In this document: piece by piece, positions 45,323-54,719 of the stretch
How positions within the stretch are numbered: the stretch's first letter is position 1
Layout: each line of letters opens with the position of its first letter
DNA from: Paracoccus methylarcula
GTDB lineage: Bacteria > Pseudomonadota > Alphaproteobacteria > Rhodobacterales > Rhodobacteraceae
Length of the DNA: 64,000 nt
NCBI RefSeq assembly: GCF_003007735.2
Contig: NZ_PXNQ02000006.1
Location: 62,001 to 126,000, forward strand
Direction: 5' to 3'
Position numbers and translations under genes: made by a program
Notes under the pieces: model-generated
Told to the model about the DNA's origin: nothing
The model's input: the letters and a program-made list of their open reading frames with translations, nothing else
The model's database searches: none

Positions 45323-45611
45323 GATGGACTCCTTCATGGTTCGGCAGACTAGATCGGTCCTTTCGATGATGACCACAATATCAACGGGAGCAGTCGCCGG
45401 AAATAAGGATCGCATTGACGGCAGGCAGGAGGAAGCGAAAAAATTTCCGCCTACTGGCTGGATGGGGGTGATACCGTTCCGTCATGTGGCGGCAAAACTG
45501 TTGCAGGAAGAACACGGTCCCGATAGTGGCCCGATCCGATCTTTCCGCATCAGGTGATTGCGCTCGCGCGTCAGGTCGCGCAAACTCTGCGCCAAAGAGG
45601 GAGGACACCAC

Positions 45612-46577
45612 ATGAAGCAACTCTATGCCGCCGCATTCCTGGCCGCGATTGCCGCACCCGTCAGCGCCGAAGAGATCAAGATCGGCTATGCGCTTGCCGA
45701 GGACAGCCATTACGGCGTTGCGGCCAAGGCCTTCGAGGAATCGCTGACCGCTGCCCTGGGTGACCAGTTCACCTTCCGGCATTTCCCGTCCTCGGGCCTC
45801 GGCGGCGAGCGCGAGGTGGTCGAGGGCGTGCAGCTCGGCACGGTCGAGATGACCATCGTCTCCACCGGCACCCTGTCGAATTTCGTGCCGGAATCCGGGG
45901 TGTTCGACGTGCCGTTCCTGTTCAGCAGCCTCGATCATGCCCGCAATGTCCTGGATGGAGAGATCGGGCAGGAAATGCTGGCCAGGTTCGACGATGCCGG
46001 GCTGCATGCGCTGGCATGGGGCGAACAGGGCTTCCGGCATATCACCAATAACCGCGGCCCGATCGCGGCTCCCGCCGATACCGAGGGGCTGAAGATCCGC
46101 ACCATGGAGAACCCGGTCCATATCGAGGCTTTCGAGGCGCTTGGCGCCGCGCCTACCCCGATGGCCTGGCCCGAGGTGATCGGCGCATTGCAGCAAGGCG
46201 CGATCGACGGGCAGGAGAACCCGCTCTCGGTGATCGTCTCGGCCAAGCTGAGCGAGGTGCAGAAATATCTGACGTTGGACGGCCATGTCTATTCGCCCGC
46301 CGTCATCCTTGTCTCGCCGCAGCTTTGGGGCGGGCTGGACGATGATCAGAAAGCCGCTTTCGAGGCCGCCGCCGCCGATGCGGTCGCCGCGATGCGCGGC
46401 TATGTGGACAAGGTCGAGGAATCGGGCGTCGCCACGCTGAAAGAGCAGGGCATGGAGGTGAATGAACTCTCCGCCGAACAGAAAGCCGCCTTCCGCGACG
46501 CGCTGGCCGAACCCTACAAGACCTATGAGGAACAGTTCGGCAAGGACCTGATGGACCGCATCCAGGCGGCCGAATGA
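45612..46577 (+). CDS. TRAP transporter substrate-binding protein (DctP family)
   Basis: 321 aa from the ATG at 45612 (GGGAGGACACC upstream). Signal peptide ending PVSAEE. DctP pattern: IKIGYALAEDSHYGVAAKAFEE, FPSSGLGGEREVVEGVQLGTVEM, KIRTMENPVHIEAFEALGAAPTPMAW and GAIDGQENP, with the conserved Arg in RTMEN that binds the ligand's carboxylate. Periplasmic receptor for an organic acid, paired with the fused membrane protein at 46709. Confidence 0.94.
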   Translation: MKQLYAAAFLAAIAAPVSAEEIKIGYALAEDSHYGVAAKAFEESLTAALGDQFTFRHFPSSGLGGEREVVEGVQLGTVEMTIVSTGTLSNFVPESGVFDVPFLFSSLDHARNVLDGEIGQEMLARFDDAGLHALAWGEQGFRHITNNRGPIAAPADTEGLKIRTMENPVHIEAFEALGAAPTPMAWPEVIGALQQGAIDGQENPLSVIVSAKLSEVQKYLTLDGHVYSPAVILVSPQLWGGLDDDQKAAFEAAAADAVAAMRGYVDKVEESGVATLKEQGMEVNELSAEQKAAFRDALAEPYKTYEEQFGKDLMDRIQAAE

Positions 46578-46635
46578 CCAGCGATATGCGTTTCTTCTTC
46601 ATGGAAATATCCGCGGGGTTGCCGGTTGGGGCGCC

Positions 46636-46676
46636 GCTGGTTCGAGAACCAGCCGGCGACGGGGGCAGCGCCCCCG
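46636..46676. repeat. Tandem intergenic palindromes of a dispersed-repeat type
   Basis: Two perfect inverted repeats stand side by side: GCTGGTTC-GA-GAACCAGC (46636-46653, the centre shared) and CGGGGGC-AGC-GCCCCCG (46660-46676). The upstream flank TTTCTTCTTCATGGAAATATCC is familiar from Rhodobacteraceae intergenic repeats. The element lies between the TRAP binding-protein gene and the membrane gene and may act as a partial transcript block. Confidence 0.55.
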
Positions 46677-46708
46677 GTCGTCGCGGGGCGCGATCCGTCG
46701 CCTGACCG

Positions 46709-48487
46709 ATGCGCCGGATCGAACGCGCCTTCATCCTGCTGAACGGCACCGCCGTCATCGCCGGCCTGGCGCTGATGGCGGTGGTCGTCGGCTGGAATGT
46801 CTCGGCCCGTTATCTCTGGGCGAATTCCCTGCCCTGGGCTGACGAGGTGGCGCGCTACACGATGATCTGGCTGACCTTCCTCGGCAGCGGACTGGCGCTG
46901 CGCGAGGGTGCGCATGTCGCCATCAGCAATGCGCAAGAGGCGCTTCCCGGCCCTGCCCAATATTGGCTGCGATGGATCATCCTGCTGGTCCTGTTCGGCT
47001 TCTTCGCCTTCATGGTGTGGGTCGGGATCGATTACATGAACCGCATGGCGATTCAGAAATCCGCAGCGCTTCGGCTGCCGATGAAATGGGTCTATGCCGC
47101 CATGCCCGCCGGTTTCGCGCTGATGATCGTCCATCTCGCGCTGATCGCCCCGCGTTACCTGCGGGCCGGGCTTGCCTCAACGGACGAGGCGCCCGTGGTT
47201 GAGATCCTGATCGCCACCTTCCTGATCCTGATGCTGGCGGGGGTGCCGGTCGCCTTCGCGCTGGCATTGGCGGCATTCGCCGCCGTCACCATCACCGGGC
47301 AATATCCGCTGGTGGTCGTGGTCAAGGAGATGTTCACCGGTCTCGACAGTTTCCCGCTGCTCGCCGTGCCTTTCTTCATCCTCGCGGCCGAGATCATGTC
47401 GGCGGGGGCGATTTCCGCGATGTTGCTGCGCTTCGCTTCGCAATTCGTCGGGCATCTGCGGGGCGGGCTGGGCTATACCAATGTCCTGACCTCGACGCTC
47501 TTCGCGGGGATCTCGGGCTCGGCGCTGGCCGATGCGGCGGGGCCGGGGGCGATGATGGTGCGGATGATGGAGAAGGGCGGCTATGGGCGTGCCTATGCCG
47601 GGGCACTGACCATCGCCACCTCGGTCGTCGGGCCGATCATCCCGCCCTCGATCACCATGATCATCTATGCGCTGCAGGACCGGAACGTCTCGGTCGGTTC
47701 GCTGTTCATGGCCGGGATCCTGCCGGGGCTGCTGATCTCGGGCGCGATGGCCGGGGTCAACTGGTGGATCAGCCGCAAGCGCGGCTATCGCAGCGCCGAG
47801 CCGCGACCACCCGTCGCGCAAATGATCCGCAACACGCTGGCGGCTTCACCGGCGCTTTTCCTGGTGGTGCTGATCGTGGGCGGCATAAGGGGAGGGGTCT
47901 TCACGCCCACCGAGGCCTCGGTCATCGCCGTTGCCTATGCGATCGTCGTCAGCGCGGTGATCTATCGCGGTTTCACCCTGCGCGACCTGTGGGGAGCGTT
48001 CTGGCGCGCGGGCATCATGTCGGTCGCGGTGCTGATGATCCTTGCCGCCGCGCGGGCCTTTGCCTGGGTGCTGATCATCGAGGGCGTGCCGCAAGCCATG
48101 GCCGATACGGTCATCGCCATGGATCTGTCGCCCATCGCCTTCCTGCTGATGGTGAACCTGCTGCTGCTGGCTTTCGGCATGTTCATGGACCCGCTGCCCG
48201 GCGTGATGATCCTTGTCCCGATCCTCGCACCCATAGCCCACGGCCTCGGTATCGCCGCCGATCACTTTGCGATCATCGTCATCGTCAACCTGACCTTCGG
48301 CCTGATCACGCCCCCGGTCGGCGGGCTGATCTTTGTCGTTGCCTCGGCCACCAAGCAGCGCCCTTCCGACCTGATCCGTGAATTGCCGCCCTTCTTCCTG
48401 GCGGCCATCGCTGTGCTCTTGATCCTGACTTTCGTGCCCGCCCTGTCCACCTGGCTGCCTGCGCTTGGCGGGTTCTCGCGGGGCTGA
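46709..48487 (+). CDS. TRAP transporter, fused small and large permease (DctQ-DctM)
   Basis: 592 aa. Residues 1-155 form a DctQ-like four-TM domain (WNVSARYLWANSLPWADEVARY). From about 165 the DctM domain starts with VVEILIATFLILMLAGVPVAFALALAA and runs through GISGSALADAAGPGAMMV and the second inverted half (FGLITPPVGGLIFVVA) to the end. Separate genes are more usual, and the other TRAP set in this window has them. No frame break is needed to explain the fusion. Co-directional with the binding-protein gene, 131 bases apart. Confidence 0.92.
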   Translation: MRRIERAFILLNGTAVIAGLALMAVVVGWNVSARYLWANSLPWADEVARYTMIWLTFLGSGLALREGAHVAISNAQEALPGPAQYWLRWIILLVLFGFFAFMVWVGIDYMNRMAIQKSAALRLPMKWVYAAMPAGFALMIVHLALIAPRYLRAGLASTDEAPVVEILIATFLILMLAGVPVAFALALAAFAAVTITGQYPLVVVVKEMFTGLDSFPLLAVPFFILAAEIMSAGAISAMLLRFASQFVGHLRGGLGYTNVLTSTLFAGISGSALADAAGPGAMMVRMMEKGGYGRAYAGALTIATSVVGPIIPPSITMIIYALQDRNVSVGSLFMAGILPGLLISGAMAGVNWWISRKRGYRSAEPRPPVAQMIRNTLAASPALFLVVLIVGGIRGGVFTPTEASVIAVAYAIVVSAVIYRGFTLRDLWGAFWRAGIMSVAVLMILAAARAFAWVLIIEGVPQAMADTVIAMDLSPIAFLLMVNLLLLAFGMFMDPLPGVMILVPILAPIAHGLGIAADHFAIIVIVNLTFGLITPPVGGLIFVVASATKQRPSDLIRELPPFFLAAIAVLLILTFVPALSTWLPALGGFSRG

Positions 48488-48574
48488 ATCGCGCCGGTTT
48501 CGTAGGCGGTTGCCAAATGCCGCGCAGCGCCGCATCCTCCATTTGTCCAATATCAACCAAACGGGGGAGTGAAG

Positions 48575-48916
48575 ATGAGTAGACGTGACGATCTGATCGC
48601 CAAATATGCACAAGATATCAAGGATAAGCTGGGCGAAACGCCGGATATGGACCTGCTGACCAAGGTCACCATCGGCTGTGGTCCGTCGATCTATAACGCC
48701 GATGCCGAGACCATCGCTTCAAGCGATGACTCGGAACTGGACCGGGTTCGCAAGAATTACCTGATGAAGAAGCTGGGGCTGGCCGACGGCCCGCAATTGA
48801 TGGAAGCGATCAATTCAGTCATCGACAAATACGGGCGGTCGAACCGCAACAAGTATCGCCCGGTCATCTATTACATGCTGTGCAAGCAATTCGGCAAGCA
48901 ATCGGTCTATGGCTGA
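48575..48916 (+). CDS. DUF2853 family protein
   Basis: 113 aa from the ATG at 48575 with GGGGGAG upstream (a GTG at 48569 overlaps the site). Matches the DUF2853 pattern: KYAQDIKDKLGETPDMDLLTKVTIGCGPSIYNADAETIASSD and NKYRPVIYYMLCKQFGK. A small, soluble, mostly helical protein with no known function. Its last 10 bases overlap the convergent hydratase gene. Confidence 0.88.
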   Translation: MSRRDDLIAKYAQDIKDKLGETPDMDLLTKVTIGCGPSIYNADAETIASSDDSELDRVRKNYLMKKLGLADGPQLMEAINSVIDKYGRSNRNKYRPVIYYMLCKQFGKQSVYG

Positions 48917-49527
48917 TCGATCATTGCCTTGATCGCCGCAACGTGATCGGGCGCGGCGGCCTTGCTGTCGGCTGCCAGTTCCCGCGCGGCGGCGATCAGA
49001 TCCCCGGCCGGAACGATCCGGTCGATCAGGCCCCATGCCAGGGCCTCGGGCGCCTCGATCTTCGCGCCTCCCATCAGGATCATCTTCGCCCGCGACGGGC
49101 CGATCAGTGCCGCCATGCGGGGCGGATCGCTCGGCTGCGGCAGGAAGCCCAGCTTCATCACCGGATAGAAGAATTTCGCCTCGGGCACTGCCAGCCGCAG
49201 GTCGCAGGCCAGAGCCATACCGAAGGCCCCGCCCGCCAATGTGCCGTTCAGCGCCGCAATGGTCAGGCAGGGCATCGAGGCCATGCGCGCCGAGAGCCGC
49301 TCCCATTCCGGGGATGTGGCCAGCCCGGCCCTGGCCTCGGCCAGATCCGCCCCGGCGGAAAACACCTTTCCCGCTCCGGTCAGGATCAGCGCCCGGCAGC
49401 CCGATTTCGCCAATTCGTCCAGATGCGCGGTCAGATCGCGCAGCATCTGCCCGGTCAGCGAGTTGGCCTTGTCGGGACGGTCGATGGTCAACAGGGCAAT
49501 ATCTTCTTCAGACTCCGATTGTATCAA
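48907..49527 (-). CDS. Enoyl-CoA hydratase/isomerase family protein
   Basis: 206 aa, shorter than the usual 255-260 by loss of part of the C-terminal helical domain. Crotonase fold: RALILTGAGKVFSAGADLAEA (first oxyanion half) and AALNGTLAGGAFGMALACDLRLA (second oxyanion half). Of the two catalytic Glu of ECH, the first lies where Pro/Lys residues occur (VMKLGFLPQP), so hydratase activity is uncertain and isomerase or another crotonase reaction is possible. Divergent from the DUF2125 gene. Confidence 0.86.
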   Translation of the reverse strand: MIQSESEEDIALLTIDRPDKANSLTGQMLRDLTAHLDELAKSGCRALILTGAGKVFSAGADLAEARAGLATSPEWERLSARMASMPCLTIAALNGTLAGGAFGMALACDLRLAVPEAKFFYPVMKLGFLPQPSDPPRMAALIGPSRAKMILMGGAKIEAPEALAWGLIDRIVPAGDLIAAARELAADSKAAAPDHVAAIKAMIDQP

Positions 49528-49600
49528 GAATGATCCCTTCCCCTTGCCTTCGGGCTATGTCAGAAACTGCCCTGAGTTTTTCTTGACGAAAGGTATTAGC

Positions 49601-51183
49601 ATGCGTCGCACCCTTGCAAGCTCGACTATCGCACTGATCGTGGGCGCGGGCCCCGTTCTGGCCGATCTCACCCCGGCCCAGGTCTGGGAGAACCTGGAAA
49701 GCTACTATGCCAGCATGGGATATGAGGTGACCACCGGTGCCACCGACGAGGCCGGCAGCATGCTGACCCTTTCGGATATCGTCGCCACCTCCGACACCGA
49801 GCAACTCGACACCACCATTACCATTCCGAAGATGACGCTGGATCAGGCGGGCGATGCCAGGATACGCACCGTCGTCGATGGCGATATCACCATCGGTATG
49901 GTCTCCCAAATGCCCGACGAGGAGCCGGCCGAGATCAATGTCGTGATCGCGGCGCCCGACAACGAGATACTGTCATCGGGTAGTGTCGAGGACATGTTGC
50001 ATGAGTTCCGCTATCCCAGCCTTGAAGCCGTGCTTCGCCTTGGCGACGGGAACGCGGATGAGGCCGAGGTTCCCCTGACCGCGACGGTCAGTGATCTTGC
50101 CGGCCAGTATCGCACGGTGCAGGGCGAAGAGCAGCAGATCACCTATGAGATGACGGCCGCAGGGCTGGATCTGGACGTGGATGTGAACGAGCCTCCCTCG
50201 GAAGGCGAAAGCCAGGGCAGCGGCAAGCTTGCGGGGCAGATGCATATCGATGGCATCACCTCTTCCGGTCAGACGGTTTTGCCCGCCGGCCTGGATAACA
50301 TGGCCGAACGGATGGATCTTGCGCTGAATGCCGGGTTCCTGGCCGATGGCAGCTTCCAGATGGGTCCGATCACGGGCAACGCGACTTTCGAGGGAACCGA
50401 TCCGGACGGGACCGCGCAATCCGGAAGCGGAAAGTTCATATCCGGGGGCGGCGATCTCACATTCGCCATGTCCAAGGACGGCCTGTCCTATCAGGGAACC
50501 TCGAAGAAGACCGAGGTCGAGGTGACGGTCAATCAACTGCCTTTCCCGATCGCCTATGCCGTCGAGAGCGCCGTGGGCGCGCTGACCTTCCCGATCAGCA
50601 AGTCGGATGATGCTCAGCCGTTCTCGTTCAAATACGAGCTCATGGGCCTGACGCTGGCTGACGGTATCTGGAACCTGTTCGATCCGGGCCAGGAACTGCC
50701 GCGCGACCCGGCGAACCTGACCATCGACGTGGCGGGCGAGGCGCTGGTCAAAGGGGATCTGTTCGACCCGGCCTTCAGCCAGAAGATGGCCGATATGGCC
50801 GAGGACGGTGCCGGTCAGGACCCGGCGCCGATGGCACCGATATGCCGGCTTCGCCCGAAATGCCCTTCGAGCCGCAATCGGTCAAGATCAATGTGATCAC
50901 CCTCAAGGCCGTTGGGGTGGACGCCAATGTGACCGGCGACCTGACCATTCCGCAGGACGCGCAGCAACCGGTCGGTATCGTCGAGGGCGATTTCACTGGC
51001 ATCAACGCGCTGCTCGACAAGCTGGTCTCGATGGGGCTGGTCCCGCAGGATCAACTGATGGGCGCGCGCATGATGCTGGCGATGTTCGCCAAGCCGGTCG
51101 AAGGCAATCCCGACCAGTTGCAGACCAAGCTCGAGTTCAAGGAAGACGGCTCGATCTTTGCCAATGGGCAGCAAGTGCAATAA
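49601..51183 (+). CDS. DUF2125 domain-containing exported protein, frame break
   Basis: The start at 49601 gives a signal peptide, MRRTLASSTIALIVGAGPVLA. The mature part is acidic and beta-rich (DUF2125; AsmA/lipid-transfer-like by general appearance). The frame breaks at about 50830: one added G after GCGCCG turns MAPICRLR into DGTDMPASPEMPF and joins the part from 50842 onward (ITLKAVGVDANVTGDLTIP). Repaired length is 527 aa. A strong terminator follows. Typical of Rhodobacterales; function unknown. Confidence 0.83.
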
Positions 51184-51203
51184 TAATGTGGCCGTAAGGC
51201 ACA

Positions 51204-51232
51204 GGGGCCGGGCGACCCGCCCGGCCTTTTTC
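51204..51232 (+). terminator. Rho-independent terminator after the DUF2125 gene
   Basis: Perfect 9-base arms GGCCGGGCG (51206-51214) and CGCCCGGCC (51218-51226), a 3-base loop and five T at 51227-51231, 21 bases after the stop. Confidence 0.9.
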
Positions 51233-51286
51233 GTTCGCTCCATGTCCGGCACTGCGGGAAAGTGGAGCCATAGCCGGAGGACAGGC

Positions 51287-52648
51287 ATGAGCGGCGAAGC
51301 TGCGAAAACCGATCTGAAGAGGCTGGCCGAGGGACTGGTCGAGGCGGCCCGGCGTGCCGGGGCCGAGCAGGCGGATGCCCTGGCGATGCAGGGCCGCTCG
51401 ATCAGCATAGATGTCCGTGACGGCGCGCTGGAACAGGCCGAGCGCGCGGAAGGGATCGAGATCGGGTTGCGGGTTCTGATCGGTGGCCGCCAGGCCTGTG
51501 TCTCGGCCTCGGATCATGGCGAGGCGACCATTGCCGAACTGGCCGAGCGCGGCGTGGCCATGGCGCGCGAGGCGCCGGTCGATGATACGCTTGGACTGGC
51601 CGAGCCGCACCAGTTGGCGGAAAAACGCGATGCCGGGGGATTGCAGCTGCTGGACGACCGGCCCGATCCGACCCCCGAAGCCTTGCAGGAGACCGCCTTG
51701 CGCGCCGAGGCGGCGGCAATGGCGGCCAAGGGCATCAGCCAGGTCGAGGCCGCCAGCGCGGCTTTCAGCAACCGTCACATGTGGCTGGCGGCCTCGAACG
51801 GTTTCTCGGGCGGTTATGGCCGCAGCACCCATGTCATATCTGCCGTTGCCATCACCGGCGAGGGCCTGGGGATGGAACGTGACTATGCCGCCGAATTCCG
51901 AAGCTGGGCAGGGGATCTTCCCGAACCCGAGGAAATCGGCGCGCTTGCAGCCGAACGCACATTGGCCCGCGCCGGTTCAAGGAAGCCTCCGACTGGCGCG
52001 TTCCCGATCCTCTATGATCGCCGGGTTGCCTCTTCGCTGATCTCACATCTGCTTTCGGCGGTGAATGGTGGTGCGGTCGCGCGCGGCGCAAGCTGGCTGC
52101 GCAAGGAGATGGGCGAGCCGGTCCTACCTGCCGGGATGGACCTGATCGAGGATCCGCTGCGCATCCGCTATCCGTCCTCGCGCCCTTTTGACGCCGAGGG
52201 GCTGGCCACCCGCAGGCGCGAGATCGTCTCGGGGGGCATATTGCAGGGCTGGACGCTGGATCTGGCTACCGGGCGCAAGCTGGGCATGGAGAGCACCGCC
52301 TCTGCCGCGCGCGGGCTGACATCGCCGCCCTCGCCGGTGAACAGCAATGTCATCCTGACGCCCGGCACGCGGACGCGGGAACAGATGATCGCCGATATGG
52401 GACGAGGGCTGATCGTGACATCCATGTTGGGGGCCTCGATCAACGGCACGACCGGGGATTATTCTCGCGGGGCGGCGGGCTTCTGGGTCGAGAACGGGCA
52501 GATCGCCTATCCGGTGAATGAATGCACCATCGCCGGCAACCTGCGCGACATGCTGATGACGCTGGTCGCGGCAAATGACGCATTGCCATGGCGCGGGATC
52601 GAGACTCCCAGCCTTCTGGTGGAGGGGATGACCGTTGCAGGTGCCTGA
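51287..52648 (+). CDS. pmbA: TldD/PmbA family protein (PmbA/TldE type)
   Basis: 453 aa from the ATG at 51287 with CGGAGG upstream. Segments AGAEQADALAMQGRSISIDVRDG, QAERAEGIEIGLRVLIGGRQ and the C-terminal GASINGTTGDYSRGAAGFWVENG are typical of PmbA/TldE. With TldD it forms a protease that degrades unfolded or modified peptides; PmbA itself lacks the HExxxH metal site, which is also absent here. Overlaps the next gene by 14 bases. Confidence 0.93.
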   Translation: MSGEAAKTDLKRLAEGLVEAARRAGAEQADALAMQGRSISIDVRDGALEQAERAEGIEIGLRVLIGGRQACVSASDHGEATIAELAERGVAMAREAPVDDTLGLAEPHQLAEKRDAGGLQLLDDRPDPTPEALQETALRAEAAAMAAKGISQVEAASAAFSNRHMWLAASNGFSGGYGRSTHVISAVAITGEGLGMERDYAAEFRSWAGDLPEPEEIGALAAERTLARAGSRKPPTGAFPILYDRRVASSLISHLLSAVNGGAVARGASWLRKEMGEPVLPAGMDLIEDPLRIRYPSSRPFDAEGLATRRREIVSGGILQGWTLDLATGRKLGMESTASAARGLTSPPSPVNSNVILTPGTRTREQMIADMGRGLIVTSMLGASINGTTGDYSRGAAGFWVENGQIAYPVNECTIAGNLRDMLMTLVAANDALPWRGIETPSLLVEGMTVAGA

Positions 52649-53417
52649 AGCCGATCTGGACCTGCTGACGGATGCGGCGCGGCGGGCGGGGCAGATCGCG
52701 CTCGGCTTCTGGCGCCGGGATCCGCGCTCATGGGACAAGGGCGGCGATGCCGGACCGGTCACCGAGGCCGACCTGGCCGTGAATGACGAGCTGCAGGCCA
52801 GCCTGATGGCGGCCCGGCCGGGCTATGGCTGGCTGTCCGAGGAAAGCGATGCCGATCTGTCGCGGCTGGACGCGCGACATTGCTTCATCATCGACCCGAT
52901 CGACGGCACGCGCGCCTTCATTGCCGGGCAAGAGGGTTTTTCTCATTCCCTGGCCGTGACGGATGGCGACCGGATCGTGGCCGCGGTTGTCCACCTGCCT
53001 GTCCGTGACATCACCTATACCGCCTTTGAGGGTGGTCCGGCGCTGCGAAACGGTCAGGTGATAGAGCCCGCCGATGCCGATATCGACGGCGCCTCCGTGC
53101 TGACCTATCGCGCAGTCTCCGAGCCGGGGCATTGGCGCGACGGACAGGTTCCGCCATTCCGCCGCGAATTCCGTCCCTCGCTGGCCTGGCGGCTCTGCCT
53201 TGCCGCCGAGGGCCGGTTCGACGCTGCACTGTCGCTGCGGGCGGCTTGGGAATGGGACATCGCGGCGGGCAGCCTGATCGCGGAGCGGGCCGGGGCCGTG
53301 GTCACGGATCAGCGCGGCGAGCGGATGCGCTTCAACAGTCAGCGCGCCATGGTCGATGGCCTGATCGTTGCCGGAAAACACCTGCATGGGCAGATATTGG
53401 ACCGGCTGAAACCGTAA
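52635..53417 (+). CDS. cysQ: 3'(2'),5'-bisphosphate nucleotidase/inositol monophosphatase family (CysQ-like)
   Basis: 260 aa. Metal-dependent phosphatase motifs: GPVTEADLAVN, WLSEES (Glu metal ligand), IIDPIDGTRAFIAGQEGFSHSLAV and the C-terminal WEWDIAAGSLIAERAGAVV. The start is TTG at 52635, 9 bases after GGAGG; a GTG at 52641 is possible. It removes 3'-phosphate from PAP or PAPS-type nucleotides in sulfur assimilation, or dephosphorylates inositol phosphates. Coupled to pmbA by overlap. Confidence 0.88.
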   Translation: MQVPEADLDLLTDAARRAGQIALGFWRRDPRSWDKGGDAGPVTEADLAVNDELQASLMAARPGYGWLSEESDADLSRLDARHCFIIDPIDGTRAFIAGQEGFSHSLAVTDGDRIVAAVVHLPVRDITYTAFEGGPALRNGQVIEPADADIDGASVLTYRAVSEPGHWRDGQVPPFRREFRPSLAWRLCLAAEGRFDAALSLRAAWEWDIAAGSLIAERAGAVVTDQRGERMRFNSQRAMVDGLIVAGKHLHGQILDRLKP

Positions 53418-53451
53418 TCCGGCGGTGTCCCTGCCCGCACCCGGTCAGGCT

Positions 53452-54675
53452 CTACAGCACCTGCCCCGCCAGCAGCCTTGGCATCGGGTCCACCGAAAGC
53501 CCGGCTGCCTGTCGCATGAAGCGCCGCCGAAGGCCCGGCAGGGCGGTGACGGCCCCCATGCCCGTGCCCCGCAACCCGCCCAGCAGCGGGTTGTCGCTGG
53601 CAAAGAGATGGTTCACGGCATCCATGCCAAGGGCAAGGCTGGTCGCGTCGAAGCGCCGCCATTGCTGGTAGCGTTCCAGCACATCCCCGGCGCCGATATC
53701 CTCGCCACGCCGGGCCGCCTCGACCAATGTCTGGGCCAGAGCCGCGACATCACGCAACCCGAGATTGAGCCCTTGGCCTGCGATCGGATGCACACCATGC
53801 GCGGCGTCTCCCACCAGGGCTATGCGCGGGGCGATATAGGTTTCGGCCAGCGACAGGCTGAGCGGATAGGAAAAGCGCTGACCGGCGAGGGAAATTTCGC
53901 CGAGGAAATCCCCGAAGCGGGGCCGCAGTACCTGCAGGAACTCCGCATCCGGCAGGGCCTTGATCGCACCTGCATTGGCGTCGGTCTCCGACCAGACCAC
54001 GCTGCTGCGATTGCCGGGCAGGGGCAGGATCGCCAGCGGTCCGGTTGCCATGAAATACTGATGCGCGATGCCCTCATGCGGCAATTCGTGATCGATCGCC
54101 GCGACCAGCGCCGTCTGGCCGTAATCCCATCCGCGCCGCGTGATCCCGGCGCGTTCCGCCACGCCCGAGCCGCGCCCATCCGCGCCGATCAGCAGGCGTG
54201 CCGTGACCTGCCGCCCATCCGACAATTCCGCCGTGACTTGCGCCGCCCCGACCTGCTGGCCGGTCACCGAGATCCCCGGCATATGCGTCACCTGCCCCTC
54301 CATCGCGGACAGCAGGGCGCGATACAGGAAGCGGTCTTCGAGCATGAAGCCGACCGGGCCTTCCTCGATCTCGGCGCTGTCGAAATGCAGGAAGAAACGG
54401 GCGGCACCCTCTCCGGGTTGTCCCTGCGAGGCCTTGACCTGATGGATCGGCTGGCACTTGTCGGCCAGATCCCCCCACAGGCCGAGCGCTTTCAACAGGC
54501 GCTGCGACGCCATGGCGAGGGCATAGGCGCGGCCGTCGAAAGTCTCGGACGTCCTTGCATCGGCGGGGCGGGGATCGACCACCGCGACACGCATTCCGGC
54601 CCCGGCCAGGGCCAGCGCCAAGGTTGGGCCGTTCAGCCCACCGCCTGCGATGAGAATGTCGAAATCCGTGCTCAT
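53452..54675 (-). CDS. UbiH/UbiF/VisC-family FAD monooxygenase (ubiquinone biosynthesis hydroxylase)
   Basis: 407 aa from the ATG at 54675. FAD motifs: ILIAGGGLNGPTLALALAGAG at the start, LLIGADGRGSGVAERA (DG motif) near 180, and LVGDAAHGVHPIAGQGLNLGLRDV (GD motif) near 290. This pattern is that of the UbiH/UbiF/UbiI hydroxylases that add oxygen to the ubiquinone ring. Which ring position is modified cannot be read. Convergent with cysQ, 34-base gap. Confidence 0.91.
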   Translation of the reverse strand: MSTDFDILIAGGGLNGPTLALALAGAGMRVAVVDPRPADARTSETFDGRAYALAMASQRLLKALGLWGDLADKCQPIHQVKASQGQPGEGAARFFLHFDSAEIEEGPVGFMLEDRFLYRALLSAMEGQVTHMPGISVTGQQVGAAQVTAELSDGRQVTARLLIGADGRGSGVAERAGITRRGWDYGQTALVAAIDHELPHEGIAHQYFMATGPLAILPLPGNRSSVVWSETDANAGAIKALPDAEFLQVLRPRFGDFLGEISLAGQRFSYPLSLSLAETYIAPRIALVGDAAHGVHPIAGQGLNLGLRDVAALAQTLVEAARRGEDIGAGDVLERYQQWRRFDATSLALGMDAVNHLFASDNPLLGGLRGTGMGAVTALPGLRRRFMRQAAGLSVDPMPRLLAGQVL

Positions 54676-54719
54676 GGAGCGCAATCATGCATGTGGTGGC
54701 AGCAATGGCAATGCGGCAA

